DNA of 64,000 bases from Paucibacter_B soli (GTDB taxonomy: Bacteria; Pseudomonadota; Gammaproteobacteria; Burkholderiales; Burkholderiaceae_C): positions 1 to 64,000 of the forward strand of contig NZ_JBBHJW010000003.1 of NCBI RefSeq assembly GCF_037482845.1, in the 5' to 3' direction. The position numbers and the translations under genes are program-made. How positions within the stretch are numbered: position 1 is the first letter of the stretch; each line of letters begins with the position of its first letter. A model generated the notes under the pieces. That model was not told where the DNA came from. It did not search any database and saw only the letters and a program-made list of their open reading frames with translations. Positions 43,312-52,178 of the stretch are shown piece by piece.

Positions 43312-43881
43312 ATGCAAATCGAATCTCCCCCCGTCGAGCGCGAACGCGTCATTCCGAGCGGCGAGCGCCGCGGCCTGATCCTGGTGCATACCGGCAACGG
43401 CAAGGGCAAGAGCACCGCCGCCTTCGGCCTGGCGCTGCGGGCGCACGGCCGCGGCAAGGCGGTGAAGATCTACCAGTTCATGAAGGTGCCCAGCGCACGC
43501 TTCGGCGAGCACCGCATGTTCGAGCAGCTGGGCGTGCCCATCGAGGGCCTGGGCGACGGCTTCAGCTGGAAGAGCAAGGACCTGGAGCATTCGGCGCAAC
43601 TGGCCCGCGACGGCTGGGCGCGCGCCGCCGCCACCATCGCCGCGGGCGAGCATTTCCTGGTGGTGCTGGACGAGATCATGTACCCGCTGCGCTATGGCTG
43701 GCTGCCGCTCGAGCCGGTGCTGCAGGCGCTGCGCGAGCGCCCCGCCCATGTGCATGTGGTGCTGACCGGCCGCAACGCGCCCGAGGAGCTGATTGAATTG
43801 GCCGACACCGTCACCGAGATGGCCATGGTCAAGCACCACTTCAAGGCCGGCGTGCCGGCACAAAGAGGCATTGAAGACTGA
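43312..43881 (+). CDS. cobO: Cob(I)yrinic acid a,c-diamide adenosyltransferase
   Basis: A 189-residue CobA/CobO/BtuR-family enzyme attaching the adenosyl group to cobalt. The P-loop is LVHTGNGKGKSTAAFGLALR and motif VVLDEIMYPLRYGWL follows. GAGGAAAG lies about 8 bases before the ATG. It starts 14 bp after the receptor and overlaps cbiB by one base (TGATG). Confidence 0.94.
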   Translation: MQIESPPVERERVIPSGERRGLILVHTGNGKGKSTAAFGLALRAHGRGKAVKIYQFMKVPSARFGEHRMFEQLGVPIEGLGDGFSWKSKDLEHSAQLARDGWARAAATIAAGEHFLVVLDEIMYPLRYGWLPLEPVLQALRERPAHVHVVLTGRNAPEELIELADTVTEMAMVKHHFKAGVPAQRGIED

Positions 43882-44828
43882 TGATGAGCATGGCCTGGCT
43901 GCTGCCTTCGGCGATGCTGATCGCCCTGCTGGTGGATCGCCTCTTCGGCGAGCCGCCCGCCTGGGCGCATCCGGTGGTGGGCATGGGCCGCTACCTGGGC
44001 TGCTTCTCGACGCGGCTGCCGGCCATGCCTGCGGGCGCGGCCTTCGTCGGCGGCGCGCTGGCCTGGTGCGTGGGCGCGGCCATCTGCCTGCTGCTGGCGG
44101 CGCTGCTGGAAACGGCCCTGATCCAGGCGCTGCAGCCCTGGCGCTCACCCTGGGCCCTCTGGGCCTGCGCGGCGGCGCTGGGCCTCTTGCTCAAGCCCCT
44201 GCTGGCCTGGTCCATGCTCAGCCGCGAGGTGGCGGCGGTGGAGGCGGCGCTGCAGCGCTCCCTGCCCGAGGGGCGCGAGCGCCTGGCGCGCCTGGTGAGC
44301 CGCGAAACCGCAACGCTCAGCGCCAGCGAAGTTCGGGAATCCGCGCTGGAGACCCTGTCGGAGAACCTCAACGACTCGGTGGTGGCACCGCTGTTCTGGT
44401 TTGCCATCGCCGGCCTGCCCGGCGCTGCGCTCTACCGCTTTGCCAACACGGCGGACGCCATGTGGGGCTATCGCGGCCGCTGGGAATGGGCCGGCAAATG
44501 GGCGGCGCGTGCCGACGACGCGCTCTCCTGGCTGCCCGGGCGCATCACCGCGCTGGCCCTGCTGGGCTGGCGCTGGGGGCTGCTGCCGGCGCTGGCGCGC
44601 GAGGCCGCACGCACGCCCTCGCCCAATAGCGGCTGGCCGATGGCGGCGCTGGCGCTGCGCCTGGGCCTGCGCCTGGCAAAGCCGGGCGTCTATGCGCTGA
44701 ATGCCGGCGGCGCCACGCCCGCCGCGGCCGATATGGCGCGCGGGCAAGACCTGGCACGGCGCGCCATGCTCGTGGCCGCCCTGCTGATGATGCTGGGCGC
44801 CGCGGCGCTGCGCGGAGCTTGGCACTGA
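43881..44828 (+). CDS. cbiB: Adenosylcobinamide-phosphate synthase
   Basis: A 315-residue inner-membrane enzyme that joins adenosylcobyric acid to aminopropanol (phosphate). It has ALLVDRLFGEPPAWAHPVVG at the start, a central ESALETLSENLNDSVVAPLF and RFANTADAMWGYRGRWEWAG, with several hydrophobic helices. Called cobD in Pseudomonas nomenclature. It overlaps both neighbours by one base. Confidence 0.94.
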   Translation: MMSMAWLLPSAMLIALLVDRLFGEPPAWAHPVVGMGRYLGCFSTRLPAMPAGAAFVGGALAWCVGAAICLLLAALLETALIQALQPWRSPWALWACAAALGLLLKPLLAWSMLSREVAAVEAALQRSLPEGRERLARLVSRETATLSASEVRESALETLSENLNDSVVAPLFWFAIAGLPGAALYRFANTADAMWGYRGRWEWAGKWAARADDALSWLPGRITALALLGWRWGLLPALAREAARTPSPNSGWPMAALALRLGLRLAKPGVYALNAGGATPAAADMARGQDLARRAMLVAALLMMLGAAALRGAWH

Positions 44829-45844
44829 TGGCCCAGGCGCTTCATGGCGGCAGCGATTCGGGCCCGCCCATCCGGCACGACTTCTCCAGCAATGCCAGCC
44901 CGCTGGGGCCGCCGCCGGCCCTGCTGGACGCGCTGCTGGGCGCCGACCGTGGCCGCTACCCCGACCCGCAATACCTGGCCCTGCGCGAGGCCCTGGCGGC
45001 GGCACATGGCGTGACGGCAGAGCGCGTACTGCCGACGGCGGGCGGCAGCGAGGCGATACGCCGGCTCAGCCTGGCGGCGCGGCTGGCGGGCCTGCGCGAG
45101 GTCTGGGTGCCGCGGCCCGGCTTTGGCGACTACGCAGCCGCGGCCCAGGCCCTGGGTCTGCAGGTGAGCGGCTATGCCTCGGTGGCCGAGCTGACCGCGG
45201 GCCTCCAGGGTGCGGCGCTGGTGTGGGTGTGCGAGCCCTGCAACCCCACCGGCGCCAGCCTGGATGCGCACGAGTGGACGCAATTGGGCGCGGCCCTGCG
45301 CGCCAGCGGCGCGCACCTCGCCATCGACCAGGCCTACGAGCCGCTGCGCCTGCAGGGCCAGAGCAGCCTGCCGCCCGCCCTGGCCGAGCGCGCCTGGCGC
45401 CTGCAATGTCCCAACAAGGCCCTGGGCCTGACGGGGGTGCGCGCCGGCTATTTGCTGGCGCCGGCCGAGGCGCCATGGCTGCAGGCCATGCAAGACCTGG
45501 CCCCCAGCTGGGTGCTCTCCAGCGAGGGCTGCGCGCTGCTGGGCTGTTGGCACAGCCCCGCCACCCAGGCCCATCTGCAGCGCATGCGCGCGCAAGTGCT
45601 GGACTGGCGCGCCGCGCAGCGCGAGCTGCTGGCCGACCTGGGCTGGCAGCAGCGCGCCAGCTGCTGCAATTTCTGGCTGGCGTGCCCGCCCGCGCCCCTG
45701 CCGGATCTGCGCCCGCTGGGCATCAAGCTGCGCGATGCCGCGAGCCTGGGCCTGCCCGGCTGGCTGCGCGTCTCCACCCAAGACCCCGCCGCGCAACACG
45801 CACTGCATTTGGCGCTGCGGCTCGCTCTGAAGGACTTCATATGA
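44828..45844 (+). CDS. cobD: L-threonine-O-3-phosphate decarboxylase (PLP aminotransferase fold)
   Basis: A 338-residue HisC-like protein supplying aminopropanol phosphate for the B12 nucleotide loop. It has RHDFSSNASPLGPPPALLDA (typical start), VCEPCNPTGASLD, and the PLP Lys in QCPNKALGLTGVRAGYLL. Named cobC in Pseudomonas and cobD in Salmonella. ATG 44828 is preferred; a TTG three codons upstream is possible. Confidence 0.9.
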   Translation: MAQALHGGSDSGPPIRHDFSSNASPLGPPPALLDALLGADRGRYPDPQYLALREALAAAHGVTAERVLPTAGGSEAIRRLSLAARLAGLREVWVPRPGFGDYAAAAQALGLQVSGYASVAELTAGLQGAALVWVCEPCNPTGASLDAHEWTQLGAALRASGAHLAIDQAYEPLRLQGQSSLPPALAERAWRLQCPNKALGLTGVRAGYLLAPAEAPWLQAMQDLAPSWVLSSEGCALLGCWHSPATQAHLQRMRAQVLDWRAAQRELLADLGWQQRASCCNFWLACPPAPLPDLRPLGIKLRDAASLGLPGWLRVSTQDPAAQHALHLALRLALKDFI

Positions 45845-47292
45845 CCGCCGTGATGGTGCTGGGCACCACCAGCAATGCCGGCAAGAGCTGGCTTGCCACC
45901 GCGCTGTGCCGCTGGTATGCGCGCCAGGGCCTCAAGGTGGCGCCCTACAAGGCACAGAACATGAGCAACAACGCCCGTGTGGTGCCCGGCTTGAACGGGG
46001 CCATGGGCGAGATCGGCAGCGCCCAGTACTTCCAGGCCCTGGCCGCGCGCCGCATACCCGAGGTGCGCATGAACCCGGTGCTGCTCAAGCCCGAGCGCGA
46101 CACCGCCTCGCAGGTGATCGTGCTGGGCGAGGTGGACAGGGAGCTCACCGACATGCCCTGGCGCGAACGCAGCGAAAAGCTCTGGCTGCGCGCGCGCCCA
46201 CCGCTGCACGAGCTGATGGCCGAGAACGATGTGGTGGTGATCGAGGGCGCGGGTTCGCCGGCCGAGATCAATCTGCACAGCAGCGACTACGTGAACATGC
46301 GCACCGCGCTGGAGGTGAATGCCGCCTGCCTCTTGGTGACCGACATCGACCGCGGCGGCGCCTTTGCCCATCTCTACGGCACCCACCAGCTGCTGCCCGC
46401 GCATGAACGCGCCCTGATACGCGGCTTTGTGCTGAACCGCTTCCGCGGCGATGCCGCGCTGCTCGCGCCCGGGCCCGAGCAGCTGCATGCCCTCACCGGC
46501 GTGCCGACGGTGGCGGTGCTGCCGATGTGGCGCGGCCATGGCCTGCCGGAGGAAGACGGCGTCTTTGACGACGAGGCGCGCGGCAGCGGGCTGCGGATCG
46601 CCATCGTCGCCTACCCCCGCCTGTCCAATCTGGACGAATTCCAGCCGCTGCGCAGCCTGCCCGGCGTGCGCCTGAGCTGGGCGCGCGAGCCGGCCCAGCT
46701 GGAGGGCGCGGACTGGATCATCCTGCCCGGCTCCAAGGCGGTGGCGGCCGACCTGGCCTGGCTGCGTGCGCAAAAGCTCGACCATGTCATCGCCCGCCAT
46801 GCTGGCGCCGGCAAGCCGCTGCTGGGCATTTGCGGCGGCCTGCAGATGCTGGGCGAAAGCCTCTTGGACCCCTACCAGATCGACGGCAACGCGCCCGGCC
46901 TGGGCCTCTTGCCCCTGGTGACCCAGTTCGAGCGCGAGAAGCTGCTGCGACCGGCCCGGTTGCACTTCGCCGCCGACCTGCCAGCACCCTGGGCGGCGCT
47001 GCGCGAGGTCGCCGTGGAGGGCTACGAGATCCACCATGGCCGCACCGTGCAACACCCCAGCCTGGCGCCGGCGCAGGTGGCGCTGCGCGATGCCGACGGT
47101 GCGGCCGTGGGCTGGCAGCAGGGCAGCGTGCTGGGCCTCTACGCCCATGGCCTGTTCGAGCAGCCGGCCCTGCTGCGCGCCCTGTTCGGCGCCGAGGTAC
47201 AGACCCTGGAGGCCGTGTTCGACGCACTGGCCGATTTCATAGACCGGCATTTCCAGGCCGGCCACTTGTTGCAATTGTTGGAGCCCCTATGA
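45841..47292 (+). CDS. cobQ: Cobyric acid synthase
   Basis: A 483-residue amidotransferase adding amides at positions b, d, e and g of adenosylcobyrinate diamide. The N-terminal ATP domain has VLGTTSNAGKSWLATALCRW and KAQNMSNNARVV. The C-terminal glutaminase domain has LGICGGLQMLGE (nucleophile Cys ~330) and GYEIHHGRT. It overlaps both neighbours as ATGA. Confidence 0.95.
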   Translation: MTAVMVLGTTSNAGKSWLATALCRWYARQGLKVAPYKAQNMSNNARVVPGLNGAMGEIGSAQYFQALAARRIPEVRMNPVLLKPERDTASQVIVLGEVDRELTDMPWRERSEKLWLRARPPLHELMAENDVVVIEGAGSPAEINLHSSDYVNMRTALEVNAACLLVTDIDRGGAFAHLYGTHQLLPAHERALIRGFVLNRFRGDAALLAPGPEQLHALTGVPTVAVLPMWRGHGLPEEDGVFDDEARGSGLRIAIVAYPRLSNLDEFQPLRSLPGVRLSWAREPAQLEGADWIILPGSKAVAADLAWLRAQKLDHVIARHAGAGKPLLGICGGLQMLGESLLDPYQIDGNAPGLGLLPLVTQFEREKLLRPARLHFAADLPAPWAALREVAVEGYEIHHGRTVQHPSLAPAQVALRDADGAAVGWQQGSVLGLYAHGLFEQPALLRALFGAEVQTLEAVFDALADFIDRHFQAGHLLQLLEPL

Positions 47293-48326
47293 GCAATGAA
47301 CTGATCCCCCCTATCCCCAGCCTTGCCGACGCGGCGCTGGCGGCGCGCCTGCAGACCCGCATCGATCAGAAGACCAAGCCGCTGGGCGCCTTGGGCCGGC
47401 TGGAAACGCTGATGCTGAGGCTGGGCCTAATCCTGGGCAGCGAGACGCCCGCGCTGCTGGAGCCGCAGCTAATGGTGTTCGCCGCTGACCATGGCCTGGC
47501 GGCGCGCGGTGTCTCGGCCTACCCCTCGGACGTGACCTGGCAGATGGTCGAGAACTTCCTCGCCGGCGGTGCCGCAGTGAGCGTGCTGGCGCGCCAGCAT
47601 GGCCTGGCGCTGACGGTGGTGGACGCCGGCGTGCGCCATGAGTTCGCGCCCCGCCCCGGCCTGGTGATCGCCAAGATCGCCGCCGGCACGGCCGATGCGC
47701 TGGAGGCAGCGGCGATGTCGCCCGACCAATGCGCCACCGCCATCGCCGCCGGCAAGACCCTGCTGCGCCAGCGCCCCGGCAACGCCCTGCTGCTGGGTGA
47801 GATGGGCATAGGCAATACCTCGGCCGCGGCCCTGCTGCTGGCGCGCCTGGCCGGCCAGCCGATCGGCGCCTGCGTGGGCCGGGGGACAGGTCTTGACGAC
47901 GGCCAGCTGGCGCACAAGACCGCCCTGCTGGGCCGGGTGCTGGAGCGCCACGCGCAGGCCAGCGAGCCGCTCGCCGCCCTCGCCGCCTTCGGTGGCTTCG
48001 AGATCGCGATGATGGTGGGCGCGGTGCTGCAGGCGGCCCATGAGCGCCGCGTCATCGTGGTGGACGGCTTCATCGCCAGCGCCGCGGTGCTGGTGGCGGC
48101 GCGCCTGGCGCCCGCTGTGCTGGAGCGCTGCGTGTTCTCGCATTGCTCCAACGAGAGCGGCCACCGGCTGATGCTGCAGGCCATGCAGGCCGAACCGCTG
48201 CTGGACCTGGGCCTGCGCCTGGGCGAGGGCTCAGGCGCCGCGCTGGCCTGGCCCCTGCTGGTGTCGGCCTGCCAGCTGCTCGCCGAGATGGCCAGCTTTG
48301 CCTCGGCAGGGGTCAGCCAGGCTTGA
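47289..48326 (+). CDS. cobT: Nicotinate-nucleotide--dimethylbenzimidazole phosphoribosyltransferase
   Basis: A 345-residue enzyme activating the lower base as alpha-ribazole phosphate. It has the N-terminal LDQKTKPLGALGRLE-type region (RIDQKTKPLGALGRLE), VFAADHGLAARGVSAYP, GEMGIGNTSAAALL and the catalytic Glu in GEGSGAALAWPLL (~313). One recurring-motif copy lies at 47881-47898, encoded with atypical codons (ACA GGT CTT). A hairpin follows the stop. Confidence 0.94.
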   Translation: MSNELIPPIPSLADAALAARLQTRIDQKTKPLGALGRLETLMLRLGLILGSETPALLEPQLMVFAADHGLAARGVSAYPSDVTWQMVENFLAGGAAVSVLARQHGLALTVVDAGVRHEFAPRPGLVIAKIAAGTADALEAAAMSPDQCATAIAAGKTLLRQRPGNALLLGEMGIGNTSAAALLLARLAGQPIGACVGRGTGLDDGQLAHKTALLGRVLERHAQASEPLAALAAFGGFEIAMMVGAVLQAAHERRVIVVDGFIASAAVLVAARLAPAVLERCVFSHCSNESGHRLMLQAMQAEPLLDLGLRLGEGSGAALAWPLLVSACQLLAEMASFASAGVSQA

Positions 48327-48340
48327 ATGAGGAGGCCGGC

Positions 48341-48363
48341 GCGCGGCCCGAACTGGGCCGCGC
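48341..48363 (+). terminator. Hairpin after cobT (possible terminator)
   Basis: A perfect 9 bp GC stem, GCGCGGCCC / GGGCCGCGC, with loop GAACT lies 14 bp after the cobT stop. No clean U-run follows, so it may slow or only partly end transcription of the B12 operon. Confidence 0.5.
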
Positions 48364-48383
48364 CACCCTGTCAGTTCTTGCTG

Positions 48384-48411
48384 TTTACTTCGGCCGCTCC
48401 CTGGCCATAAT
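48384..48411 (+). promoter_or_regulatory. Candidate sigma-70 promoter for the HD-GYP regulator
   Basis: TTTACT, a 16-base spacer and CATAAT precede the response-regulator ATG by about 30 bases. Together with the upstream hairpin this suggests separate transcription of the two-component genes. Confidence 0.35.
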
Positions 48412-48441
48412 CGGGCCTGGCTCTGCAAAGTGAGGCACGTA

Positions 48442-49989
48442 ATGACCGACTTGGTGTTTGCCGATGAACTGCCCGAAGAGGCGACCACCGGCAGAGTCAA
48501 GCCCATCGATCCCTGGGTGGTGATGATCGTGGACGACGATCCCGCCGTGCACCAGGTGACGCAGCTGGTGATGGCGGATTTCGAGTTCTCGGGCCGCCGC
48601 CTGCAGTTCCTCGATGCCTACAGCGCCGCCGAGGGCCGCGAGATCCTGCAATCGCGCAGCGACATCGCGCTGATCCTGCTGGATGTGGTGATGGAGTCCG
48701 AGCATGCCGGACTGGACCTGGCGCGCTACATCCGTGAAGAACTTGGCAACAGCTATGTGCGCATCGTGCTGCGCACCGGCCAGCCCGGCCAGGCGCCGGA
48801 AGAGCATGTCATCAAGACCTATGACATCAACGACTACAAGGAAAAGACCGAGCTCACCAAGCGCAAGCTGATCACGGTGTTCTATTCGGCGCTGCGCTCC
48901 TACCGCGACATCATGATCATCGAGCAGTCGCGCCAGTCGCTGCGCCGCTCCATCGACGCGATCACGCGCGTCTACGATTCGCACAATCTGCGCCGCTTTG
49001 CCTCGGCCGTGCTGGAACAGGTGGCGCACCTGCTGGGCTATGAGGCCCAGGGCCTGTGTGCCAGCCGCATCTCGGCCTATGCGGCCTCGCATATCGAGGG
49101 CAAGTTCAAGGTGCTGGCCGCCACCTCCGAGTATTCGCGCCTGCTGGTGGACCAGGAGGTCGAGAGCCTGCCGGCCCATGTGCGCGCGGCGCTGGACCGC
49201 GCCCTGGTCGAACAGGAGAGTTATTTCGAGGAGCTCTGCTACGTCGGCTACTACCGCACAAGCTCGGGCAACGAGAGCCTGCTGTACATGGTGTTCTCGG
49301 AACCGGTGGACGCGCAGGCGCGCGAGCTGCTGGAGATCTTCTGTGCCAATGTGGCGATCACCTACGAGAGCCTGCTGCTGCGCGAGGAGATCCAGGACAC
49401 CCAGCGCTCCACCGTCTACATCATCGGCGAGGCTGTGGAAAAGCGCTCCAAGGAGACCGGTGCCCATGTGCGGCGCGTCGGCGAGCTCTCGGCCCTGCTG
49501 GCCGAGGCGGTGGGCATGAGCTTGGGCGATGTGGAATTCATGCGCCAGGCCTCGCCGCTGCACGACGTGGGCAAGATAGGCATCCCCGACCGCGTGCTCA
49601 ACAAGCCCGGCAAGCTCGACGCCGAGGAATGGGAGGTCATGCAGACCCATGCCCGCATCGGCTTCGAGCTGCTCAGCAAGTCCGACAAGCGCATCCTGCA
49701 GCTGGGCGCCACGATCGCCCATGAGCACCACGAGCGCTGGGACGGCCTGGGCTATCCGCGCGGCCTGGCCGGCGAGCAGATCAATGTGGCGGGCCGCATC
49801 GTCGCGCTGGCCGATGTGCTGGACGCGCTGGTCAGCAAGCGCTGCTACAAGGAAGCCTGGAATTTCGACGCGGCCCTGGACTATGTGCGCGAGCAGGCCG
49901 GCAAGCAGTTCGACCCCAAGCTGGTGCAGATGCTGCTGGACCGACTGGATCTGGTGCGCAGCATCTACGAGCGCTACCCCGACCAGTAG
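48442..49989 (+). CDS. Response regulator with DUF3369 and HD-GYP output domain
   Basis: A 515-residue cytosolic protein. The receiver domain has acidic residues in VMIVDDDPAVH, phospho-acceptor Asp81 in LILLDVVMESEHAGLDLAR and Lys in INDYKEKTEL. A DUF3369-type middle region (~165-325) follows. The C-terminal HD-GYP domain has SPLHDVGKIGIPDRVLNKPG (~371) and HHERWDGLGYPRGLAG (~430), the motifs of active cyclic-di-GMP phosphodiesterases. TGAGG lies before the ATG. It is followed 10 bp on by its probable kinase. Placement inside the B12 gene cluster is odd. Confidence 0.9.
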   Translation: MTDLVFADELPEEATTGRVKPIDPWVVMIVDDDPAVHQVTQLVMADFEFSGRRLQFLDAYSAAEGREILQSRSDIALILLDVVMESEHAGLDLARYIREELGNSYVRIVLRTGQPGQAPEEHVIKTYDINDYKEKTELTKRKLITVFYSALRSYRDIMIIEQSRQSLRRSIDAITRVYDSHNLRRFASAVLEQVAHLLGYEAQGLCASRISAYAASHIEGKFKVLAATSEYSRLLVDQEVESLPAHVRAALDRALVEQESYFEELCYVGYYRTSSGNESLLYMVFSEPVDAQARELLEIFCANVAITYESLLLREEIQDTQRSTVYIIGEAVEKRSKETGAHVRRVGELSALLAEAVGMSLGDVEFMRQASPLHDVGKIGIPDRVLNKPGKLDAEEWEVMQTHARIGFELLSKSDKRILQLGATIAHEHHERWDGLGYPRGLAGEQINVAGRIVALADVLDALVSKRCYKEAWNFDAALDYVREQAGKQFDPKLVQMLLDRLDLVRSIYERYPDQ

Positions 49990-49999
49990 CGCGGCCGCC

Positions 50000-50833
50000 A
50001 TGGACGAAGCGCCCGATCGCCCTGAGCTTGCGCGCATGCTGCAGGAGCGCGGCGAGGAGTTGCTGCTGCTGCAGGCCCGCCTGATCGAGCAGGAACGCCT
50101 GGCCGGCCTGGGCGGACTGGTGGCGGGCTTTGCGCATGAGATCAGCACACCCATAGGCGTGGCGGTAACGGCCGCATCGGGGCTGGAGGAATACGCCCTG
50201 CAGCTGCAGACGAGGCTGGGCGGCGAGCGGCTGACGCGCGCGGAACTGCAGGCCCTGGCCGCCAAGCTGGTGCAGACGGCGCGTTTCACCAACACCCATC
50301 TGCAACGCGCCTCCGACCTGCTGGGCAGCTTCCGCACCCTGGCCGAGGACTGCGGCCATGTCAAGGTGCAGGCCGTGAACCTGCCGGACTATCTGCGCAG
50401 GCTGGTGCGCGCCCATGCGCCGGCGCTCAAGACCGCGCAGGTGCAGGTGGACATCGACGCCCCCGAGCATGTGCCCGCGGTGATGGCAGTGGGCCTGCTG
50501 GCGCAGCTGGTCTCCATCCTGCTGCTGAATGCGGTCAGCCATGCCTTCGAGGGTCGGCGCGAGCGCCGCATCGCGATCCATCTGCGGGCCGAGGGCGAGC
50601 GGCTGTGCCTGCAGCTGCGCGACAACGGGCGCGGCCTCGCACCGGCACAGCGCGCCCATGTTTTCGAGCCCTTCTACACCGGCCAGCGTGGCTCGGGGGG
50701 GCGCGGCCTGGGGCTCAACATCGTGATGAATCTCTGCCAGCGCCTGGGCGGCACGGTGCGGCTGGACGAGGCACCCGGGCCCGGCCTGGGCTTTATCATC
50801 GAGCTCCCGCTGAACTCCTCCGCGCCGAGCTGA
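50000..50833 (+). CDS. Sensor histidine kinase (soluble, no sensor domain)
   Basis: A 277-residue kinase without membrane segments. A short coiled N-terminus leads to LGGLVAGFAHEISTPIGV with phospho-His46. The ATPase domain has an N-box in LLLNAVSHAFEG, LQLRDNGRGLAP (G1), VFEPFYTGQRGSGGRGLGLN (F/G2) and PGLGFIIELP. It probably phosphorylates the preceding HD-GYP regulator. It ends 27 bp before cobS, so read-through into cobS is likely. Confidence 0.88.
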   Translation: MDEAPDRPELARMLQERGEELLLLQARLIEQERLAGLGGLVAGFAHEISTPIGVAVTAASGLEEYALQLQTRLGGERLTRAELQALAAKLVQTARFTNTHLQRASDLLGSFRTLAEDCGHVKVQAVNLPDYLRRLVRAHAPALKTAQVQVDIDAPEHVPAVMAVGLLAQLVSILLLNAVSHAFEGRRERRIAIHLRAEGERLCLQLRDNGRGLAPAQRAHVFEPFYTGQRGSGGRGLGLNIVMNLCQRLGGTVRLDEAPGPGLGFIIELPLNSSAPS

Positions 50834-50860
50834 CGCCCGCAGCCGCGCCACGCATGCTGC

Positions 50861-51646
50861 ATGCACCAATTGCGCCTGTTCCTGATCGCCCTGCAGTTCT
50901 TCACACGCCTGCCTATCCCGCGCTGGGTCGGCTTCGAGCCCCAGTGGCTGCAGCAATGCGCACGCTACTTTCCGCTGGTAGGCCTGGTGGTCGGCGCGTT
51001 CTCGGCGCTGGTGCTGTACGCCGCGCAATGGGTCTGGCCCAGCAGCGTGGCGGTGGGCCTGAGCATGGCCGCCAGCGTCTGGCTCACCGGCGGCTTCCAT
51101 GAGGACGGCTGGGCCGACACCTGCGACGGCCTGGGCGGCGCGGTGAGCCGCGAGCGTGCGCTGCAGATCATGAAGGACTCGCGCATCGGCAGCTACGGCG
51201 CGCTGGGCCTGATCCTGATGCTGGGCCTGAAGGCGGCCTGCCTGGTCGCGCTGGCCGATGCCTCGCCCGACGGCGTGCTGATCGCGCTGGTGTGGGCGCA
51301 TATCGCCTCGCGCGCCGCCCCGGTATGGCTGATGCACGCCCTGCCCTATGCCGGAGACGCCGAGCATGCCAAGGCCAAACCCCTGGCCACCCAGATCACG
51401 GGGCCAGGTCTTGCCATCTGCCTGGGCTGGGTGCTGCTGGCCAGCCTGGGCGCGGCCTGGCTGATGCCCGAACTGGTGCCGGTGCTGGCCGGCGTGAGCG
51501 TGGCCGCGGTGGCCGCCTGCCTGTGGATGCAGAGCTGGCTGGAGCGGCGCCTGGGCGGCTACACCGGCGACAACCTCGGCGCCACCCAGCAATTGGTGGA
51601 GCTGGTCAGCCTGCTCACTTTCTTGGCCTTGTGGAATGTCTTCTGA
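50861..51646 (+). CDS. cobS: Adenosylcobinamide-GDP ribazoletransferase (cobalamin synthase)
   Basis: A 261-residue inner-membrane enzyme joining alpha-ribazole to adenosylcobinamide-GDP. It has LIALQFFTRLPIPRW at the start, GFHEDGWADTCDGLGGAVSR with the catalytic acidic residues, IMKDSRIGSYGALGL and GYTGDNLGATQQL at the end, with several helices. It overlaps cobC by 11 bp. A recurring-motif copy is at 51400-51415. Confidence 0.93.
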   Translation: MHQLRLFLIALQFFTRLPIPRWVGFEPQWLQQCARYFPLVGLVVGAFSALVLYAAQWVWPSSVAVGLSMAASVWLTGGFHEDGWADTCDGLGGAVSRERALQIMKDSRIGSYGALGLILMLGLKAACLVALADASPDGVLIALVWAHIASRAAPVWLMHALPYAGDAEHAKAKPLATQITGPGLAICLGWVLLASLGAAWLMPELVPVLAGVSVAAVAACLWMQSWLERRLGGYTGDNLGATQQLVELVSLLTFLALWNVF

Positions 51647-52172
51647 CTTGTGGATCTGGCGCCATCCCAGGCCAGAGGGCGCGGCCGGCCTGTGCGTCGG
51701 TGCGGGCAGCGATCTGCCGGTGCATTGGCGCCGCAGCAAACGCCTGGCGCGCCGCATCCAGGCCAGGGCCCGGCGCGAGCGCCTGCCGCATTTGATCTGG
51801 ACCTCGCCGCTGCGCCGCTCGGCCGATGTGGGCCGCTGGCTGCGCCGCTGGGGCTGGCAGCACCGGCAGGACGCGGCCCTGCTGGAGCTGGACTTCGGCA
51901 GCTGGGAGGGCCGGCGCTGGGCCGAGATCGGCGCTGCGGCCGTGGATGCCTGGATCGCCGACTTCGCCACCCATGCGCCGGGCGGCGGCGAATCGCTGCA
52001 GGCCCTGCTGGAACGCGCGGCGGCCTGGCAGCCCACCGACAAGGCCTGCCTGGTGGTAAGCCATGGCGGCTGGATGCTGGCAAGGCGTTGGCTGCAGCAG
52101 CGGGGTCAGGTCTTGCCGAAGGCGACCGAGTGGCCGGCCGCGCCCGGCTATGGCGTCTGCTGGCAGCTCTAG
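51636..52172 (+). CDS. cobC: Alpha-ribazole phosphatase-like histidine phosphatase
   Basis: A 178-residue member of the histidine phosphatase family, expected to remove the phosphate of alpha-ribazole or adenosylcobalamin phosphate. The usual RHG triad appears as RHP (LWIWRHPRPEG); the nucleophile His is kept. Other active-site parts are WTSPLRRSADVGRWL, LLELDFGSWEGR and VVSHGGWML. It starts inside the cobS coding end and stops 6 bp from the convergent MBL gene. Confidence 0.85.
   Translation: MSSDLWIWRHPRPEGAAGLCVGAGSDLPVHWRRSKRLARRIQARARRERLPHLIWTSPLRRSADVGRWLRRWGWQHRQDAALLELDFGSWEGRRWAEIGAAAVDAWIADFATHAPGGGESLQALLERAAAWQPTDKACLVVSHGGWMLARRWLQQRGQVLPKATEWPAAPGYGVCWQL
52102..52117 (+). repeat. 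Clearest copy of the recurring GGGGTCAGGTCTTGCC motif
   Basis: The 16-mer matches the motif consensus exactly and lies within cobC. Other copies, with the same 9-base core CAGGTCTTG on either strand, lie at 5059, 9016, 19287, 32352, 35705, 40896, 44742, 45490, 47881, 51400 and 61547. A close variant is at 59451, and single-mismatch forms are at about 39650 and 41089. All lie inside coding genes. Confidence 0.6.
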
Positions 52173-52178
52173 CCGGAC

